A stretch of 64,000 nucleotides of DNA from Norana najaformis. Its lineage: Eukaryota > Annelida > Clitellata > Crassiclitellata > Hormogastridae. The DNA lies in assembly GCA_964023275.1 (NCBI GenBank), contig OZ029921.1:10423306-10487305 (forward strand). Reading direction: 5' to 3'. Below are positions 24,301 to 39,300 of this stretch, one piece after another. The notes under the pieces were generated by a model. That model searched no databases, had not been told where the DNA came from, and saw only the letters and a program-made list of their open reading frames with translations. Made by a program: the position numbers and the translations under genes. Within the stretch, counting starts at the first letter, position 1, and every line of letters starts with the position of its first letter.

Positions 24301-27300
24301 GGATCTGTCTTTGTTTTTTTCCAGTGAGTCTTCAGTTTGTCAGCTTGGAAAATGTTTGTTACCTAAACCAGAAGCTAACAGTTTTCGGTTCTAGAAAGTT
24401 TCGCTGTGCTGTCTATAAAAGCCATCAGCCATTTACATAGGCGGTTTTTGGCCAGGTTGTGGCAAAACCCTTACAAGCTGGTACTGCAGGAAACTGTGTA
24501 ACCAGCTCACTCATACATTCAATTGTTTTTGATGACAGAAGAAACTTAAACGAGATCAAAAAAACAGTACATTTATGGCATAAACTGTTTTCATATGACA
24601 GTCAAAACTGTTGAACATGTAAATGTAATAAAAGCTAACCAATGACAGCTGCTGGTTCTTGGATTTCATCACGACCACTCAGAAAGTCATCTGTGATAGG
24701 AACAAACGGATGAATGGTCGTCTGATACCGGATAACACCTATCAGTTCCTGGGTAAAATCGACTGATAACACAGATAAAACAAAAGACACTTCACAAAAA
24801 TTATTCCAGATTCAAACAGTTCTGTTGATCGCTAAATTACAGAATACCCATTAATACCAATTATGCTGGTACTAACAGCATGCGAGGACCATCGAACTAT
24901 CAGCCTTCTCACTCATGCATCCAAGATCATTTTACGAATTCTCACAAAAAGGATACAAGCTAAGACAGAAGCAACTGGCTTTCTAGGAGAGGATCAATTT
25001 GGGTTCATGAAGGGTAGAGGAACAAGAGATGCAATTGGAGCCTTGAGGGTACTAGCAGAAAGAAATCTCCAACATGGTCAGGACATTTATGTATGCTTTG
25101 TAGATTACGAGAAGGCATTTGATCAAGTAGACTGGAGGAAGTTAATGCATGCACTTACATGACTGGGTGTGGACTGGAAAGACAGAAGGCTTATAGGAAA
25201 CCTGTACATGGGCCAGAAAGTAAGGATAAGAATCGAAGGAGAATACTCAGAGCCTGGAAAAATAGGAAGAGGAGTGAGACAAGGTTGCCCACTTTCACTA
25301 CTGCTTTTCAACATATACATTGAAGAACTTATAAGAGAGGCATTGGAGGACATGACAGAGGGAATAAAGGTTGGGGCAGGTTGCTGAATGCTCTGAGGTT
25401 TGCAGATGATCAGGCGATGCTGGCAGGCAGTCAGGAGGGTCTACAGAGAATGATGGACCGTCTGAATAGTGTCTCGACAGAATATGAAATGAAAATAAAC
25501 ATCAAAAAGGCAAAGGTTATGAAGATAAGTAAAAAAGAGGTAACGACAGTCAGGATCACTACAAATGGTGAAGAAATAGAAGAGGTCAGGGAATTCTGCT
25601 ACCTGGGAAGTGTGGTTACACAAGATGCGAAATGCCATGCTGAAATAAAAAGGAGAATAGCTATGGGAAAAGACGCATTCTGTAAAAGGAGGGAACTAAT
25701 GAGAGGGAAACTAAATCGGAACCTGAAGAAACGACTGGTGAAAACCTTGGTTTGGAGCGTGGTTCTGTATGGATCAGAAACATGGACTCTGAGAAAGGAA
25801 GACATCAGAAGATTGGAAGCATATGAGATGTGGATATGGCACAGGATGGAGAGAGTCAGCTGGACGGAGCACATTACAAATGAGGAGATACTGCAAAGAG
25901 TAGAGGAAGAAAGATCCTTTGTGGGAACAATTAGAAGTCGACAGAGGAAATGGATTGGCCACATAATGAGGGGCGACTCACTCGTAAGAACTATTATCGA
26001 GGGAAGAATGGAGGGACGAAAAACAAGAGGAAGACCTAGACAGATGTTGCTGGACTGGATGATCACAGATGGATACAGCGGACTGAAAAGAGATGCTCAG
26101 CACCGTGAAGAATGGCGCCATTGGACGTATGAACCTGCCTAGAGGGCAGAGAACCACAAGAAGAAGTGTCAGTAGGTGAATGCAAAAGTAACAATGGTAC
26201 TTCACTGGTCAGTAATTTCTACATTTTTATAACAGTAATGTTATGACCTGAAATCATTGAAGCATACTACAATTCAAAGCCCCTCACAACTTACAGAAAG
26301 GATCGTATGCTGCAACTAAAAAGTTATTCAACATAAAATAACTGGACATTTCTGATATTTTATACTTTATACAAATAAAACTTGTATAAGAAAAACCATA
26401 CGTACTGCGCCTACATCGTTTCTTATCATTTTCCAGCTTAAAGCCAGCCTTACAAGCACACCGATAGGAGCCAAGCGAGTTGATACAAAGCTGTTCACAC
26501 GATCCATTGTCATTTTCACATTCACTGATATCTGAAAAACCACAGACACCTCAAACCATTAAAGTCACATATCTACTTTAGCAAACTATAAACAAACGAC
26601 TTCAAAATCAATTAGAAAATTCCACATGCTAACAACTCGAATACTAATACTTGTCATCTGCCAAACACTGAGGTAACAATTTCATCATACCTAATTTAAT
26701 GAAACAAATATTTCATCACTATCAGTAAATCTCAGCATTAGGACTGGAAATGATGATAATCAGTTGTATCACTATCATTGGATGATTTCCAGTATTGGTA
26801 GTAAAAAACAATATTTGAAATGATAAACTAACCTGCTCTCTGGTCTGCTCTTGTCTTGATTATGCCAACTCAGTTTTACTGGTATCTCAAACCTTGAACT
26901 CAACAGGTTTCAATGCATCCAGTATTCCCTTGCTCATGCGGTGTTGTGTGCAATTCCTTGTGCAAAACCCTTAACCCTATTAGGCCAGCTGCATTAGCTG
27001 TTGAATTCCAGATAAGATGTAAATGGCCTGTCTGCCCTAAAAGCTTTATCATGAGCACTCTTACTTACCTTCAATCATTAGTCTCCCCTTACATCTCTCT
27101 TAGCAGCCTGCATCCGTACTCTGAGTATGCGTCTCTTGCCTAAGCCACAATGCAGAACTGTCATGGTCTCTCACGCATTCCACACAGCTGCTCTGAAGGA
27201 ATGGAATCGACTACAAATGGTTGTTCGATGCTCCAACTCTTTCTTCCTTCAAGAAATGCCTGAAAACTCTCTATTTTTCATTGGCTTTCAAACATCTGGA

Positions 27301-30300
27301 TATCTGTTTTCAACTGACGACTGACTAACCGCGCCTCAGATTCGCATATCTGTATGACACTGTGCATATTACAAATTTTCATAATGGTACTAATAATTCC
27401 CCATAACCCCAAAACTTCATTGACACGAACCTTCACATGACCGTCCATCAGTCAGAAGATGATAGCCTTGATGGCAGGAGCAGAGTGGCTCTGATGCAGA
27501 CTGCTTACATTCATGAGCACATCCTCCATTGTTGACTGAACAGATGTCAATCACTTCCATCTCTACTCCTAGACATTAGGCACACAATACAGACCACAGA
27601 ATATCAACATGTTTTCAAGTGGGAAATCACTATGCTTTGAAGATGATGATTTATCAGCATTGTAAATGCACTGTTAGCTGAGCAGTTAATCTGTAAATAC
27701 ACTCACTTCCACATTCATATTGTTCACAAGATTAGATAAGTGCCAATGCTGTTGTGTGCCCATATCTATGGACAAGGCTGACGTTCCAGCAATGGTGCTT
27801 CTTTATCTTTCTGCCTCTGTTCACTATCAGTTCTCTGTTCCTTTAGCATCACTCAGGTCAAGATTTAAGACACTGCATTTAAGCACATGTTAAAGGTCAT
27901 TGCTTCTTGCTGCTCCTTTATACCCACACTCCATCAAAATTTTAAGAAAAAATAAATATACGACGTAATAACAAAATCTGCAGATGTATTCATATTAGAA
28001 CCATTACAGAATTAGACTTCACAGTCATCATGACAAAATTTGAATGAAACTAAAAAGACTGTATGACATGACTGGCAGAACAGAAATGGGTAAGGGTTTT
28101 GCTACGGTACTGTGGATATGATGCCGGCAGGCATTGGTGACATTAACGAATGCCTACTGCAGTTAGTATGTACTTTGATGTATGACTTTTTTATGACTTA
28201 GGTAAGTGCATGTTGGCATGTTAATAAGATATCCTGCGGTAACTGCTGTGGTCATGTTTGCACTCCGGCCTAAAAAGCCTTCTGAAAAGTTTCTATAGAA
28301 TGCAGTATTGGATGCATATCATGAGCTGTGTTACTTTTACCTTTGCAGTGACATACTTACTGAAGCATGACTTGCCATTAGTACCCAGCTGGTAACCTTG
28401 TGAGCAAGTACAGGCAAAGGAGCCCTTGGTGTTGATACATGCCTCTGAACATCCACCATTTTCCATCTGGCATTCGTCAATGTCTGTTGAAAGCAGACAG
28501 AAGCAACCAGACATTTTATTATCAATGAGCTCCAGTCTACTGGAACTGGTATTTAGAAATGCCTCCTAAAAGCTTTCAAGAATTTTGCATTATCCCACTG
28601 TCATAGCTACTGAAGACCAGTGAAGGCCATCTCCAAAATGGTGATTGCATTTGATTAGAGGAAGACTGATTCAGCAATAATGAATAGAACAACCTCCTTC
28701 TGTCCAGATTTACAAGAATGCAAAACTGATTATATTTACAAGAATAGTGGAAATGCACTAGGAAATCAAATACCAAATTAAAGCAACAGTTCATTGTATA
28801 AAGTGATTTTCTTTGATTTTCTTAAGAACAGGTGGAAACAAGTAAGCCTTCAAATGCTTGTTAGATAAGAGAGAGTTCCACAAAACCTGTGGTAGCAAAT
28901 TCCATAGATGAGGACCTTGTACAAGGAGGTATAATATATCTATGTTATTTGGCAGAGGCTGTTGAAAATCTACCAATATTTTTAATCTCAATTCATCAAC
29001 TTTAATGCATTAAAGTAATTAAATGTAAGCATTAAAACATAAAAAATGTTAGGTTTAAGACAAAACACATAGATTAGTAACCTCTCTGACCAATGTTAAA
29101 AAGTCAGTATGCAAGACTTAACATGAAACAGCTTTGTAACCCGTTTCTGGGAAACTTAAGACTCATTTTGTCAGACAGTCACATACTAATTCCAGTCCCA
29201 GATAAGAGTCAAATGGTGCATATTCCCTTCTGACATCCCTGTTACCATCTTTCATTCTTTTATTCTGATGCAGCTGGACTGCTTCAATGCCATGCTTGCA
29301 GCCACTGAAGTTCCTGATGCTTCAGCTACAGTTCATTCTAAATTTAAAATAATAGGTCAGAAGGCCTTTTTGGAAGATGCTGCTGCTTTGCATATCAATC
29401 ATAACTATATTTCAGGTATTTTTATCTGGGATTAGTTAGCACCAGGAACTAAAATGGCTCAATGCTCGTTCAAACAGGCTGCAGTCATAAAGAATCTCAC
29501 CTGATAAACTCAATGATTAATGAATACAAAAGAAAAGACAAATGCACAACACAAAAAACAACACAAAAAACAGGGTCAACAAAATTTTCAAAACAACAGA
29601 CTTAAATGATTATTCACGAAATATTATCATCCGACTTACACACTAGACTAGTATTAGGCCGTATAACAATACAGGCGTTACAGTTTAACAGACTTATTGT
29701 TTGATAAGTGTTGAACTACTTCTCTAAATTTCTGGAAGGTGACCCCATTTTTTAAAAGCTTAATGTAAATACTCATTGTTCCTATCTTAATACCAGGTTT
29801 CCATTCTATTCAAATCATTCACAATGAAAGTAGATTTGTACCTTCTTTTAGTATCTTATATATTCTGTGGTATATTCCTCTAGCTATATTATCAGATAAA
29901 TTACAGACAATGTTGGTTCACTGGTGATGTCCATTAATGTCTGACATGTGAGAATCATGCTTAGAGCATATCTTGCTTAGGTTTCGTACAATAATTTGTT
30001 GCACAGTCTGGCTCCAGCAACTCTCCTTTTCAAGCCTTTATGTGGACCAACCAGCAATAAATACAAGTGAAAAATAATTACTAAATCTAAATAACTGGTG
30101 ACATGAGAAAAACTTTAACAATGCATTGCTAATGCAATTCATGGCACATTTGCTCGACCAAATCTTGATGAGTTCTAGTCATTGCAGAATTTTATTTCCT
30201 TATTTCTGGCCTTTTCCTCAAAATCCTGCTACCTTGTGTTAAACATTTGTAAATTAGTAATTGTTTTATTTAGATTTGATTTAAATTACTTCTAGTATTT

Positions 30301-33300
30301 CAGTATCAAGGATAGTCATGTCAGCAGTAGTCATGTTTAAAGTGATTTAAACAATTTGTTAGTAATTAAAAAATGGCAACATCCTTATTAACAAAGGCCA
30401 GAGAATTACATGTTTGAAAAAAGAAAATATGACTTACAATGTTTAAGCCATGTAGTACATTGTCGTTGTTGTTGTCATCATTATCATCAGTCCCAGACAC
30501 CAGCAATTTGGTGGTGATTGATGCAAATAAATGATCTCCAGTTTTGTAAGTCATTTGTCAAATCTAGTGTTTTTCACATGTTTAGTCCAATTCTTGTTAC
30601 ATCTTCCTTACAATTGTCTATCCAGCGTAGGTCTTCCTTTTTGCTATTACCCTTCAATTCTTGCACAGAGTACACTGGGTTTGATTTGGTCAGGTGTCTG
30701 CACATCCAAAGTCTGTCATATTTTGTCATTTCTAATTTTTTGTAGTCTTGAGATTCCAGCAATTTTCTGTAGCCAAATTATTTCAGTTGTGAGGATTCTT
30801 TTAACATCATGTTTTTTGCATCCTTTGGCTCAAACTGCTCGATTTATAAGCTCTGAAAAGGAATTTTGACACAAGAAAACTGATCATGCCAAAAGCAAGT
30901 TCAATCATAACTTGATAGGAGAGAAGAATAAAAAGAAAGACAAAATAGTGGATGGAAATACCTTGGCAGGATCTGTTGTCATCATCCAATTGATATCCAG
31001 GTCGACAGCGACACTGGTAGCGGCCATCATAACCACTGACGCAGATGTGTTCACAGCCCCCATTGTCTCTGTCACAGCCACCCGCAGCTTCTAACACAAC
31101 AAAACAAAGTTCTCTTACTCAGATTTTCTCCTACAGCATGTGTATACCCAGTGACACTTTGTCCAATTATGACCGACAACTTACAGACTTCAAAGAAGCC
31201 AATGACAAATTCAGATGAATTCTAGACGGTCTTTTGAGTCAACAGTGAATTCGATAAGCCAAGCAGCTGGTTTATATGGAGAGAAATGAGATTCAATTTA
31301 GTTAATTTAGTTAGTTAGTTAAGGTAAGGTAAGATGAGGTAAAGTACAGTTTGTAGGCAAGCATGTATCTCAACATTTACATAGTGCTCAATTTTTAATA
31401 ACCACTCAAAGGCATTGAAACATTGCTATCCCATTGATTGAAAAATGTGACTTAAGACAAGCTGAAAAGCTTCCTTGAGCTGTTTCTGGTAGAACAATTG
31501 GGATTTAGTGGAAGATTGTTCCAGACAGTTTCAACGCATGATAAAGCATGACATGTCCAAAGATGCTGCACAAGAGCATGAGAGTAATAGGTCCTCCATG
31601 GGCAGAACTGCAAAATGTTCATCCATTTAGCTGGTTCACGACAAGAACACTTTCTCATAAATTCCAGAACCACATCAGCTATCAATACTTACCCAAGAAG
31701 CAGGAGCTTCAGTCTAATTCTGTCCTCAAAACCTGTGCAGTAGTATATATATTTTATAAATACATATATTTTGTCATGTGAGAAAATTTTGTCAGGCTGA
31801 CCATGATTCATATGGCACAGTTAGGGATAGATTTTGGCACAGGGTGCAGAAAAAGACAGGGTTACAGTAATCCAAGCATTCCCAGACAAAAGAATGGACA
31901 TGTGTCACAGTGATGTCATCTATAATAAAGGCAGTAAGGCATGTATGTATTTAAGTATGCATGTCTACATTTGTAGTGTCTTCAGCTCTGCAGAGGATTT
32001 AAAGAACTTTCATCTAAGACAATCATGCTACCTGTTTCTATACTCAAGTGCCACACCTATCAGTGAGCAAGCATACTGCTTGCTGATGGCATGGATCTAT
32101 CCACATTAGTCATGGAAGGCACGGTCTTGGGCTGCAGCTGAAGGACAGAAGCATGTACCAAAGTAAAAGTATTTAGCACACAGTGAGCCAGGATGTAGTC
32201 TTGATCTCTAGGAGCATGCCTAAAGTCCCTGTCTTGATCTCATCTAGGACAGATTGGCTCACATCTTGGTCTCATCTTGATTTCGGGGATGACATCTTGG
32301 GCCTCGTCATGGTCTCGGGGCAGTATGTCTTGGGTCTCGTATCAGCCTCTTTGTTGAGGTCTAGTGGGCAAGTCTCGAGATTTTTGTGACAAGCTGAAAA
32401 ACTCACAATACTGCCCATTGGCATTACCATGTACAAAATACGTATAGCCGGAAATAAATTTACCATGTACGGTGCTATCCAAAGGATTGTTAGCTCATCA
32501 GTGCTTGACTGCAGTCCACTGTTGTACATTTCAAATTAGCATCTCAATACATCTCAATACATTTTCAATACACCATAACAAATTTCTGTTTTTCCTTAAC
32601 AGCATTTGGCCTATCTGTTATGTAATAGCTAACCATGTAGTAGCTGTCTTCAGCATATTGGCAGCAACACAGTCATTGCCAACACCTAAGTTTAAAACAG
32701 TTAGACTTAGTACACCATAACTGTTGTGATGTTATTGAATCCCTTATTAGCTTTTGGACCATTTTGGGACCTCTAAAGTTAGTACATGGAAATTTGCTCA
32801 AAATTATAACACACAGAATGAGAGAACGTAATCACAGTTATTAGCCTCCAAAGTTATACATGCAAACAGCTATGAGTATTGCTGATCTAAACACTGTATA
32901 AAATGTCACAAAATCAAAGTTCAATTAAACACAGAATGTAATACCATGGACTCCTGGGAATGGATGGAGTGAAGTTTAGTGGATGGGGCAACAAAGCAGA
33001 GATAGGATGATGATAAAGTTGACTGTAGCACACTGATAGTGAAGGCTTTCTCATGCAATGACTTTGATGATGAACAGTGGTTCCAACAGCATCCTAAGAC
33101 TTGACCATCAAAGACCTCAGGGTTCAGGAACACTTGGCACAGATCTCGCATCTCCAATAAGCCTCAGTGTGTCCTCCCATGTGCTGACCCTCAAACTTGC
33201 AGGATGCCCTAACTGCATCACTTGCAGTCCAACCGACTACAAACTAAATTCCAAACTCAACTCTCTGCTTAAATGTAACAGAGTCCAAACTCCAATGTAT

Positions 33301-36300
33301 TCTCAAAAACTGTCAACTTCTGTGTCCCTCTGTGCTCACATGGGCCTCATCATTTGTAGCCCCCGTTCTCAGTTTGATTCTTGTCCTGTATGATCCTGCA
33401 TGGCCTTGTTTGCTAAGAAGAAGAACCTGGTGCCTTCTAACAACTGTGCTTGATCTTGGTTCCTCTGCTGCCCTCTTGTTTTAAACAAAGACACTTTTGT
33501 ATGTTCAAAGCAGACCATGCCAGTGAACTCCAAGCTAAGAAGGCTTGACCAAAGACCGGTTGCGTGGCATAGGAAAACCTGGACCCAGACACTGGAGTCC
33601 AACCTACACTTGATAAATGTCAGGCTACAATTAGCCTTGAAATGAGCAAGGTACCAGGACAGCTGGCAGTGTGTCATGAAAAACAGAATGCTCTGGAGCA
33701 GGGCAGGATTTCTCCAACATGTCTGAGATTCAACCTTCTGCAAAGTCTCCTGGAGACCAGCAATCACTCACCTGTTGCTTGCTTTCATCAGAAAAGCAAC
33801 CACAAGACAATGTCAAAGCAGGCTCTGTTTCAAGCATGACAAAGCCAGTAAAGGACTGGACCAGTTCCTTCCATGGCAATTAAGCACAATCAAACATCAG
33901 CTAATATTGGTTCCATTCCAAATCCTTTCCTTTTGCCAAATAGTTTTTAATAAGGCTAATGAATTCCTCTTCAGTCTTTCTCTTTTCTTCATCTACTTCT
34001 CCACTCTCTCTCTCTCTTCCCATTTTTTCTTTCTTTCATTTCTCCTCTTGCTCTCCCTCTCTATATTTCTGTTTGCCTGTGTGTATGCATCTCTCTACCT
34101 CTCTGTTTCTAACATTCTCCCTATATCCCAATTTCACTCTCTCTAGCTCTGTCTGTCTCTTTGTCCATTTGTCACTCACTTTGTGTGTGTGTGTGTCTCT
34201 CACTGCCCATACTTCAATCTCTCTCTAGCTGTGTGTGTCTGTCTGTCTGACTGTCTGTCTATCTAAGCCCCTATCTCTGATATAGCCAGTGAACAAGACT
34301 GCTGTGATGGCCTGCAGGCAAATACCTAATGGAACCCACACAACAAATGCACCCAACTTAAAAGCAATCTTCCAAGTTCACCTTTGCTACCTTTTCCGTA
34401 ATTATTTTCTGTGCTCTGCATAGCTCTGCACGCTTTCCCAAGCAAAGTTCAATCTTTACCTGTCTTCCTCTCCACTCAGTAATTTGAGTAGATTTCTTTC
34501 AGCTTAATAATGCAAGTATTGTTTCATCACTTCTGCTGATCTGCAGCTCCAGGTAGTGCAAGATAAAGTAACAGCACATGAATAACTTTAACTCTACAGA
34601 CTACAATCCTCAAAGACAATGCAATATCACATTAATTATACATAAAATTCAAACCCTGCACACAGAGGAAGAGGGTTTGGCTTTGAGATTATTTTGCTGA
34701 GACAGATGCAATGAAGTTAAGCAATACCAAGCCTGGTTTGTTCCTGGATGGGATAGAATACAAGGCCAGTTGGTGCTCATTCAGTGCTCACTCCATTCAT
34801 ATCGGGTAAACAAGTACTGATGCAAGGAACTGAAGCATGGCGGGACTTTGAAAAGCACTGTATTCTAGAATGGCTGGAGTAATGAGTATATCTTAGCCAA
34901 AAGAAACCATGCTGAGAGCAGGTTTGTCGTTTGCTAATTTCATGGGGACTTGTCCTTCACTTACTTTATGGGGACATGTATTTCTTTTTTCTCACAAGGA
35001 CATGTCCTTTGCTTATCTTCTGAGGAGAACCCTTTTGCTTATTTCACAGGGACATGTCTTTAACTTAACTTATGCAGACATGTATTTCCTTCTCTCTCGT
35101 GGGGACTTAATTATGTCTTTTGCTTCTTTCAAGGGGCATGCCTTTTGCTGATCTCATGGGGACATGCTTTTCATTCATCTTATGAGGAAAAGTTATCTCC
35201 TTGATATACCGTATAAACTCGACTATAAGTCGAGAAATTTATGTCTATTTCAGGGCGAAAAAGGCCTTCGACTTATACTCGAGAGACAAAATAGACGGAA
35301 GATTTTCGGACCGAAAGTCCTGTGCACACGCCTTGTCGTGGCGGGGGAGCAACTCCAGTCCACCTCGTGTGGATGCAGTATGGAGGCCAAGCGTGCAAGG
35401 GCGAATCTTACAACGATTAAAATGGCTACCTTCAATATTAATAAGGGCGCTGCCTCCGCAGTACTGTGGCATTGTTATCAGCCTATCGTTTCCTTGGAGG
35501 TCTCGCAGTGTGTCCCATTTGGAGTAAAGATGTTGGCTGCATCTAACTTATTGCAATGCTTGTCCCTTTTGCAGGTGGTTCAAAAACTGCCAGAAGTTGG
35601 ATGGTAGCTACTGATGTTTGCTTGAAAGCTGTTATGCCATTCTTCAACTGAACTTTTTGTTCTCGGCAGTTCATCTCTGTTTCTATCGAATATATTCCAC
35701 ATCTGCAAATTGAATATTAGCAGTCGACATGCATTGCACATTGGTGTTCCAACACAACTGTCCCTGATGTAATCCAGAACAGGCATAGCAGTAACTTGTG
35801 CTTGGAGTACATCAAAGGAGCCAACGACAGATTCCGCAGAGACAAAGGGAAGTGAGGCAATCATTCAAGGTTCTAAGCATAGTTGTGCATCATTCTGTAG
35901 CTGTAGCCTGTGTGGCTGAGTGTGATCATCCAGACAACCAATAAACAGATGTCCATCAAATGTTATCTTTGCCTTGCATTTTGCTGCATATTGCCATTTC
36001 TAATATTCGTGGGACACAACTCCATTTGCTAAGATCTTCTGGTTAATGTACAGAATTCTTTGACACCTTCATCTCATTTTATTATTTCCATTAGATCCCT
36101 TTTTTTACACAAGTCACTGTTATATCTGACCTACATAAATGAAATATTGGATATAATAACAATTTCAATAAAGACTGAACATTATGAATTAGTAACTTCT
36201 ATACTGCTGGTATCTATTGCACAAGCAATCAACAAGAATGATGCATCAAAACCAAGCCATAATCATATCAATATCCAGCAGATCAGTCCGCTAAGATAGG

Positions 36301-39300
36301 AAGAGAACCTGTGATTGATAAACAATTTGAAGAAGACTTAAGAACAGAACAAAATGACACAACTGAAAAAATATTTTACTGGTGAATTTACATCACTAGT
36401 AAAGATAACACCTCAAGTTATGAGCAGAATCAACCAACTCAATAAGTGAGTCACCCGGTTTTAAAGGTTTAAACCATTCAAACTTTTCAGCTACTTTGGA
36501 GTAAAGATGTTTGTTGAAGACACAAAAAACATGGAGAAACATAAAAATTGAATGGGATTAACAGCTGTTGCAGCAGGGTATGAATAATTCAGAAGAATGG
36601 TCAAGGAATTGGCTGTAAACATTTAACACTACTCACCAACATCTGCTTTCCTCACAGCCGGCACCAGCACTTGCCCTAAAGTGACTTTGCACACCTCTGC
36701 TGCCAGACACTTCACCAAAGAGGGACTTCAGCCCAAAGAGACCCCTTATGTTCCCTCTATTTTCTGGCTTTGCACTTGCCTTCATCACTGGTAGTTAAAA
36801 ACAGGTCATTGGGCCTCCTGCTCATTGCAGCCAATAGCAGCCCTCCATCCAGATCACTCTGTTCCCTGCCAATGCCAACCTCCTTTCTATCCTGCCTGCC
36901 CTGTTTTCAATCACTCCATTACTCTATTCAAGCCCATATATAAGAACTCTAGCTTCTGTCAAAAGATTACCTCATTTGCATATCTGCATATTAATAGCTA
37001 TCATACTTTATTAATATAAGACTGCTAAGTATTATTATTATTGTATTATTATTACTAAGAATTATTATGCATAATAATGCTTAATTAATTCACAACTTCT
37101 ATAACTGGTGTCTACTGCACAAGGCTTCAGCCCATGATGCATCAAAACCAAGCTGTAAGCAAGTCAATAAGCATGGGGGCTAATTAAATGCTAATTAAAC
37201 TTCTTGTGCACAAACACTGATTCTAGATAAGCCTGACTTGATGTCAACCGACTTGATCTGACATTTGCATGGTAGGTACACACACTTTCTGTGTGATGCC
37301 AATAAAAAGTGAGTTACAGTAGTTAAGTCTGCTGGAAACCAATGCATTCCAGTGGAATTAAGACAGCATAAGGCAGAGATCTGATTTTATGAATATCCTG
37401 TATGCAAACTTGAGCTGATCTGCATATCGCACCAACATGATCAGAAAATGACATAATGGAGTCAAATTTATGCTTAGACTGCATGCACATTCAGCAAGAT
37501 TGAAAAGCAAGCCACCCAACTGAATAGATGTAAAGTAATCAAATTTACAAAATTATTGGCCTGTGCCTAGAAGACGGAATTCAGTTTTTGAAGGATTCAG
37601 AACAAGTTTATTAATAGCCATCCAAGACTGAACATCACCAAAACCTGTAGTAAGTAGTTGGAAAGCAGGATTAGATGTGCGACTGCCAAATGAGAGGAAT
37701 AGCTGAGTATCATCAGCATACAAAGTGGCAGTCAAGAGAGATCGATCTTAAGTAGTAAACCAAATGGAGTCTTGCACATGTGAACAGGCGCCGGCCCAGT
37801 ACAGAATCTTCTGGAAAGCCACAATTCAAGACAGTAGGTGCAGAAGTGAGTTGGTTGATATGGACTGACTTAGAAAAAGAGCCGTTACTTTCCCTTGGTC
37901 CATGGAGTTGATCATGTGATTGTGAATGACAACAGGAAACACTGACACCCTATTGTGAACTTACAGATCAAGGCTAAGTCGGTTAAGCTTCCCAGCATCA
38001 TCCTGGGCTGAACTTTGGCCACCATGCTCTTAGAGCATATCCTGAAAATCTGACTTTTAAAGAGCAATTTCTGCAAAAACAACTTGGCAATTACCCTTGG
38101 CTAAAATTGTTGCTCCCTGCATGAATGACACATTCAAGGTTGGAAGGGTGACCATTAAGTAAGCAAGTATGTAATACATTTGTTAACACACCACATGTCC
38201 ATTGGACAAGTGAGGAATCATAGCCATGGGTGGGTCACAGCAGTCAGACAACAAAAGCAGGATGGCACAAATAGACCTTAAACCACTTTACTATGTCTAG
38301 AGAGTAATGAAAACAGGAAGACTATTCCAGATGGCTGGTGCAGAATTGTTGAATCTACATGACCATTGACTGGGGGTTGAACATTCCCAAAACACTGATT
38401 GCTAAGACCAAATTTGCATTCACTGAGTCGTCAGTTATCTATCAGATGTGTTAGAGTCAGATGGCTTTTCTGTTACTATTCATTCAACTTGATCCAGAGC
38501 CACTTTCCCATCCTGACTCCCCTTCTTCCTCTTATCCCTCTTTCCGCCCCAATCCCAAGCATCACCCACCATAACTGCCATGCTGTCTCTCTGCCTGACT
38601 CTTGGATCTTGACCTAGAACCAAACACTTTGGCCTATTAGTTTTGTTTTGACTGAGCACCTGTGAATAAGCTGGTCCTCGTGATGTGGCTTTCGTTGGGC
38701 ACTGCAGAAATCTTGGGATTGCAATTACTTTCCAAAAACTGACTCAGTGTCCTTCACTGGATTTGTAAAGATTTGCATGAAAGTTGCAATATTTGTCTTC
38801 AAACTGCCTTTTATGAGGCCAACACTTCTCAATAACTGACAGTTACAGAACATCACATAAGACGAAGTGACAGTGTGATGCAGTTTCATCAACTTGTGCA
38901 GTGACTAATGGTCAGCAACAGGTTACTTACGAATGCAAGACTTTCCATCCACATGCAGCTGCTGACCCAAGGGACATCGACAGATAAAGCCACCATGCGT
39001 ATTCTGACACTGATACTGACATCCACCGCCAAACTCCTGACATTCATCAACATCTAAGACAACAACAGTTATCAACTTAATATGGCAACTTGCCATCTGT
39101 CATCGTTATTTTAGATGATCTGGAATACAGTTTAACAAATGCAAAATCAGTCAACACATAGTGCTAAAAATATATCTGCAGCCAACTATTTTAAGATGGT
39201 ACTCTCAGTGAAAAGCTCAACAGAATTGCTGTTAGGTATCTGAATTGCATCTGATCTGCTCTTACTTCTTTGAATTATCAACTGCAATAAACCAATAAGC

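Larger units (their letters stand above)
20721..26405. other. Intron 8, rich in repeats
   Basis: 5.7 kb. It holds dispersed family 1 (21197-21850), an unrecognised open frame (23021-23272), a 40-bp minisatellite (23616-24263) and an RTE-like element (24863-26166). I see nothing in 21900-23000 beyond AT-rich sequence. Confidence 0.7.
31091..38930. other. Intron 4, large and repeat-laden
   Basis: 7.8 kb. It contains LINE fragments (31440-31690, 37060-37930), family 1 copy C (32183-32690), a pyrimidine-rich tract (33968-34262), a degenerate short tandem repeat (34920-35190) and a TIR end (35207). I recognise nothing in 32720-33960, 35610-37050 or 37940-38930. Confidence 0.65.

Noticed and set aside
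23504-24440. Several overlapping long open frames on both strands (up to 243 codons)
   Set aside because: They are produced by the stop-free 40-bp minisatellite. The peptides are simple repeats with no domain.
35164-35607. A 147-codon plus-strand open frame
   Set aside because: It overlaps the TIR transposon end and has no transposase or other known motif.
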